Source: an uncultured Alphaproteobacteria bacterium | GTDB lineage: Bacteria; Pseudomonadota; Alphaproteobacteria; Thalassobaculales; Thalassobaculaceae | Reading direction: 5' to 3' | Length of the DNA: 64,000 bases | Assembly: GCA_902629125.1 (NCBI GenBank) | Contig: CACOPQ010000007.1 | Span: forward strand, 1-64,000 | Shown here: piece by piece, positions 63,550 to 64,000 of the stretch | How positions within the stretch are numbered: position 1 is the stretch's first letter | Layout of the letters: every line of letters begins with the position of its first letter | Program-made: the position numbers and the translations under genes | The notes under the pieces: model-generated | Seen by the model: only the letters and a program-made list of their open reading frames with translations | Database searches by the model: none | What the model was told of the DNA's origin: nothing

Positions 63550-64000
63550 TCAAGCAGAACTTGGCGAGATTTTTGAGCCAGAGGAGAGCAGTAATAAACC
63601 AAAAACAATTGCTAAAATAAAATGCTGTAACTCTGCTGAAACATATATTAGTGCGAAACCCGTAACAACAGGTCCGGCTGCTGCTCCCAAATCTCTCCAG
63701 CTTTGTAACCTTGCTAAGTTATCTAGTACTGTTTCATTGCCATCAAACTGTTTGGCGATGATTGTTGGACCCAAAGCAGCTATTGCACCTCTAAAAATCA
63801 ATAATACTATTGCTCCGAATATTACCTCACTCAAAGCTATTAGTAATAGACCAAATATGGTCAATGACGCTGATATCAAAAATATTTTTACCGCACCAAA
63901 TCTATCCCCCAAGCTTCCAAAAAGAGGGGCCGCTAACGCTTCGCCTACATGGCGTAATGCTAAAAGAGCACCACCACCAATAACAGCATTCGCCAAACTA
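63550..64000 (-). CDS. MFS transporter, partial
   Basis: The frame remains open at the right window edge, so the N-terminal part of the protein is missing; about 150 residues are seen. They match an MFS half: HVGEALAAPLFGSLGDRFGA is the conserved loop between helices 2 and 3 of a repeat (GxxxDRFG), with helices such as KIFLISASLTIFGLLLIALS and VIFGAIVLLIFRGAIAALGP following, and a late GPVVTGFALIYVSAELQHFI. The substrate is unknown. Confidence 0.75.
   Translation of the reverse strand, partial: SLANAVIGGGALLALRHVGEALAAPLFGSLGDRFGAVKIFLISASLTIFGLLLIALSEVIFGAIVLLIFRGAIAALGPTIIAKQFDGNETVLDNLARLQSWRDLGAAAGPVVTGFALIYVSAELQHFILAIVFGLLLLSSGSKISPSSA

Noticed and set aside
1-64000. CRISPR array, insertion sequence or prophage
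   Set aside because: No regularly spaced repeats, transposase, integrase or phage structural genes were seen on either strand.

Overview
The window looks like part of an alphaproteobacterial chromosome of low GC content, densely packed with short intergenic gaps. The evidence is the block NDUFA12 - mlaD - DUF2155 - aat - accC - accB - aroQ (45.9-50.2 kb), an arrangement typical of Alphaproteobacteria, together with a class I lysyl-tRNA synthetase, a clpS-clpA pair and a B12-dependent ribonucleotide reductase (nrdJ) as the only RNR visible. The many flavin oxidoreductases, CaiB/BaiF CoA-transferases, gluconolactonase-like proteins and GSTs resemble free-living marine oligotrophic lineages. That ecological reading is an inference; no 16S gene or other decisive marker is present. 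There is no CRISPR array, insertion sequence, phage or recognisable defence system.

Layout. 0-10 kb: catabolic and accessory genes (amidase end, DinB, flavin monooxygenase, GYD protein, two RidA proteins, amidohydrolase, GMC oxidoreductase, SMP-30) and a probable small RNA at 8.8-8.95 kb. 10.7-20 kb: housekeeping genes (clpA/clpS, a D,D-carboxypeptidase with a SPOR domain, and a galU-ugd-phosphohexomutase operon for UDP-glucose, UDP-glucuronate and hexose phosphates) plus a membrane J-protein and VWA pair. 20-26.5 kb: two HCCA-isomerase-like thioredoxin-fold proteins, an LhgO-like oxidase, LysRS and diaminopropionate ammonia-lyase. 26.7-40.7 kb: a tRNA-Ile2(CAU), then a catabolic region with an NTF2/FMO fusion, GST, two class III CoA-transferases, a DAO-type oxidase with an SDR, a GarR-like reductase with a VOC protein, and an operon of DapA-like, MetE-like and carboxymuconolactone-decarboxylase-like proteins. 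40.9-52.1 kb: nrdJ, an EamA transporter, the conserved core block and a UbiD-type decarboxylase. 52.3-64 kb: small accessory genes, several unrecognised, ending in an MFS transporter cut by the window edge.

The most distinctive feature is gene decay. Three remnants carry many lesions: a Rieske oxygenase of VanA type (38.7-39.7 kb), a molybdopterin oxidoreductase C-terminus (22.7-22.9 kb) and a luciferase-like monooxygenase C-terminus (2.75-2.95 kb). A J-domain gene (62.3-63.0 kb) has a frameshift and two stops. Single-base frameshifts also displace the second motif of a CDGSH protein and the conserved tail of NDUFA12; those two could be sequencing errors. Two apparently intact enzymes have altered catalytic positions: an SDR lacking the active-site Tyr, and a MetE-like protein with Pro at the position expected to hold a zinc-ligand Glu.

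I did not find a clear new multi-gene system. The best leads are the small RNA with its strong terminator, the unrecognised two-gene unit at 56.4-57.2 kb, and the DapA/MetE/CMD operon.
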